This document shows positions 5,896-7,053 of a DNA stretch of 7,053 nt, piece after piece; within the stretch, counting starts at the first letter, position 1, and the number at the start of each line of letters is the position of its first letter. The notes below the pieces were generated by a model. That model worked only from the letters and a program-made list of their open reading frames with translations, ran no database searches and was not told the origin of the DNA. Both the position numbers and the translations under genes were made by a program. The stretch comes from Deltaproteobacteria bacterium (GTDB lineage: Bacteria > SAR324 > NAC60-12), in contig PANO01000081.1 of the NCBI GenBank assembly GCA_002707655.1, positions 1-7,053 of the forward strand, written 5' to 3'.

Positions 5896-6729
5896 ATGGC
5901 CAGCTTTTTCAAGGGATTTCTCGCGGCACCGCTGAGTGCAAAGTTCGGGATGCTGGTGGTTTTCGGCTACGCCGTGATCTCGCTTTTCGCCCCGGTGATC
6001 GCGCCTTACGGGGAAACGGAAATTCTTGGAGCCTCCTACGAATTGTGGTCCGACAAGTACCCCCTCGGCACTGACAACCTAGGCCGGGACATGCTCTCGC
6101 GGCTGATCTTCGGTGCCCGCAACACCATCGGCATCGCGCTGCTTATCACCAGCCTTGCCTTCTTGCTCGGCAGCATCACCGGCATGATCGCCGCTACAGT
6201 CGGAGGTTGGACCGACCAGATCCTCAGCCGCATTGTAGACGTGTTGATGTCCATCCCCTCGCTGATTTTCGCACTGCTGGTGCTTTCTATCTTTGGAACT
6301 TCGATGCCCTACCTCATTGGAGTGATCGCCATTCTTGACTCCACCCGCGTCTTCCGGCTTGCCCGTGCCACAGCCATGAATGTTGCAGTGATGGATTTTG
6401 TCGAAGTCGCCCGTTTGCGCGGTGAACGGCTAGGCTGGGTGATGGGCAAAGAAATTCTGCCGAACATCACCGCGCCTCTGCTCGCCGAATTCGGATTGCG
6501 TTTCTGCTTCGTCTTTCTCTTCATCTCTGCACTAAGTTTCCTCGGCCTCGGCCTCCAACCCCCCATGGCGGACTGGGGATCAATGGTCCGGGACAACGCA
6601 ACCCTGATCACATACGACGACGTCACCCCCCTGCTACCTGCCGGAGCCATCGCTCTACTGACGGTCGCGATGAATTTCGTGGTTGATTGGATGCTGCACA
6701 AATCAAGTGGACTCAAAGATGTCAGCTAA
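5896..6729 (+). CDS. ABC transporter permease, DppC/OppC type
   Basis: This 277-residue partner permease would form a heterodimer with the DppB-type protein. It has an N-terminal TM at about 16-36 and the family-specific YPLGTDNLGRDMLSRLIFGAR-type segment at about 55-75. Further TMs lie at about 77-103, 118-134, 137-150, 195-215 and 246-266. The EAA loop is FVEVARLRGERLGWVMGKEI (168-187), followed by LPN. The conserved SFLGLGLQPPMADWGSMV lies near 213-230. It starts 4 bases after the upstream stop and overlaps the ATPase gene by 11 bases, so the three are likely translationally coupled. No strong ribosome-binding site is visible. Confidence 0.95.
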   Translation: MASFFKGFLAAPLSAKFGMLVVFGYAVISLFAPVIAPYGETEILGASYELWSDKYPLGTDNLGRDMLSRLIFGARNTIGIALLITSLAFLLGSITGMIAATVGGWTDQILSRIVDVLMSIPSLIFALLVLSIFGTSMPYLIGVIAILDSTRVFRLARATAMNVAVMDFVEVARLRGERLGWVMGKEILPNITAPLLAEFGLRFCFVFLFISALSFLGLGLQPPMADWGSMVRDNATLITYDDVTPLLPAGAIALLTVAMNFVVDWMLHKSSGLKDVS

Positions 6730-7053
6730 CGACAACACCAACTCTCCATTGCTGGACATCCGGAACCTGCGCATTGAAGGGCTTTCGGAGCAGGGTTGGC
6801 ACGAAATCGTCTGCGGCGTGGACCTGCAACTCAAGCGTGGGGAAGTCCTCGGATTGATAGGCGAATCCGGGGCCGGGAAATCCACGATTGGCCTTGCTGC
6901 AATGGGCTTCGCTCGTGATGGCTGTCGCATCACGGGTGGTGACATTATCTTCGACGGCATGGAGCTGCGAACCGCGTCTGAGGAGCAGAAACGGAAACTC
7001 CGGGGAACCCGCATCGCCTATGTCGCGCAAAGCGCCGCCGCCGCCTTCAATCC
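6719..7053 (+). CDS. ABC transporter ATP-binding protein, Dpp/Opp/Gsi type (C-terminus beyond right edge)
   Basis: Reading from the ATG at 6719 gives 111 codons open to the right edge. The start overlaps the end of the DppC-type gene by 11 bases. It begins with LLDIRNLRIEG and VCGVDLQLKRGEVLGLIGES, followed by Walker A GESGAGKST (residues 48-56). The Q-loop Gln104 is in IAYVAQSAAAAFN. The usual QDP after the Q-loop is replaced by QSAAAAFN, a variant I associate with long, two-domain ATPases of the GsiA type. This suggests, but does not prove, that the full gene encodes both ATPases of the importer in one chain. The signature motif, Walker B and the end lie outside the window. Confidence 0.93.
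   Translation, partial: MSANDNTNSPLLDIRNLRIEGLSEQGWHEIVCGVDLQLKRGEVLGLIGESGAGKSTIGLAAMGFARDGCRITGGDIIFDGMELRTASEEQKRKLRGTRIAYVAQSAAAAFN

Overview
This is a bacterial window of moderately high GC. It holds a divergent pair of transcription units around a roughly 460-base regulatory gap. Leftward lies the 5' two thirds of aspS (aspartyl-tRNA synthetase). Rightward lies an apparent catabolic/uptake operon that runs off the right edge. I cannot place the organism with confidence. The AspRS has the RRDHGG signature of non-discriminating bacterial AspRS, and most starts lack a good Shine-Dalgarno sequence. A PVC-type bacterium (Verrucomicrobiota and relatives) is only a weak guess.

Layout: (1) 1-1184, minus strand, aspS, truncated by the window edge. 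(2) 1185-1641, the divergent intergenic region. It contains a REPIN-like doublet of two inverted, GTAG-type hairpin repeats (1316-1399), a perfect 7-bp dyad with T-N11-A geometry (1471-1495), and a second strong dyad (1539-1570) with a TATAAG box in its loop. (3) 1642-3363, an acetolactate-synthase-like thiamine diphosphate (ThDP) enzyme. (4) 3392-3754, a transthyretin/5-hydroxyisourate-hydrolase-like protein that lacks the usual C-terminal YRGS. (5) 3760-4883, a GcvT/DmdA-like folate-dependent methyltransferase gene broken by one frameshift and two amber codons. (6) 4935-5891 and 5896-6729, two DppB/DppC-type permeases. (7) 6719 to the right edge, the start of the ABC ATPase, overlapping the second permease by 11 bp.

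The rightward genes are co-directional with short gaps or overlaps, so they look like one operon. It would import a small organic solute through a peptide/opine/nickel-type ABC transporter and process it with a ring hydrolase-like protein, a tetrahydrofolate-dependent demethylase and a ThDP C-C bond enzyme. The substrate cannot be read from the sequence. No substrate-binding protein gene is present in the window. Loss of the demethylase suggests the pathway here may be decaying or rewired, unless the lesions are sequencing errors.
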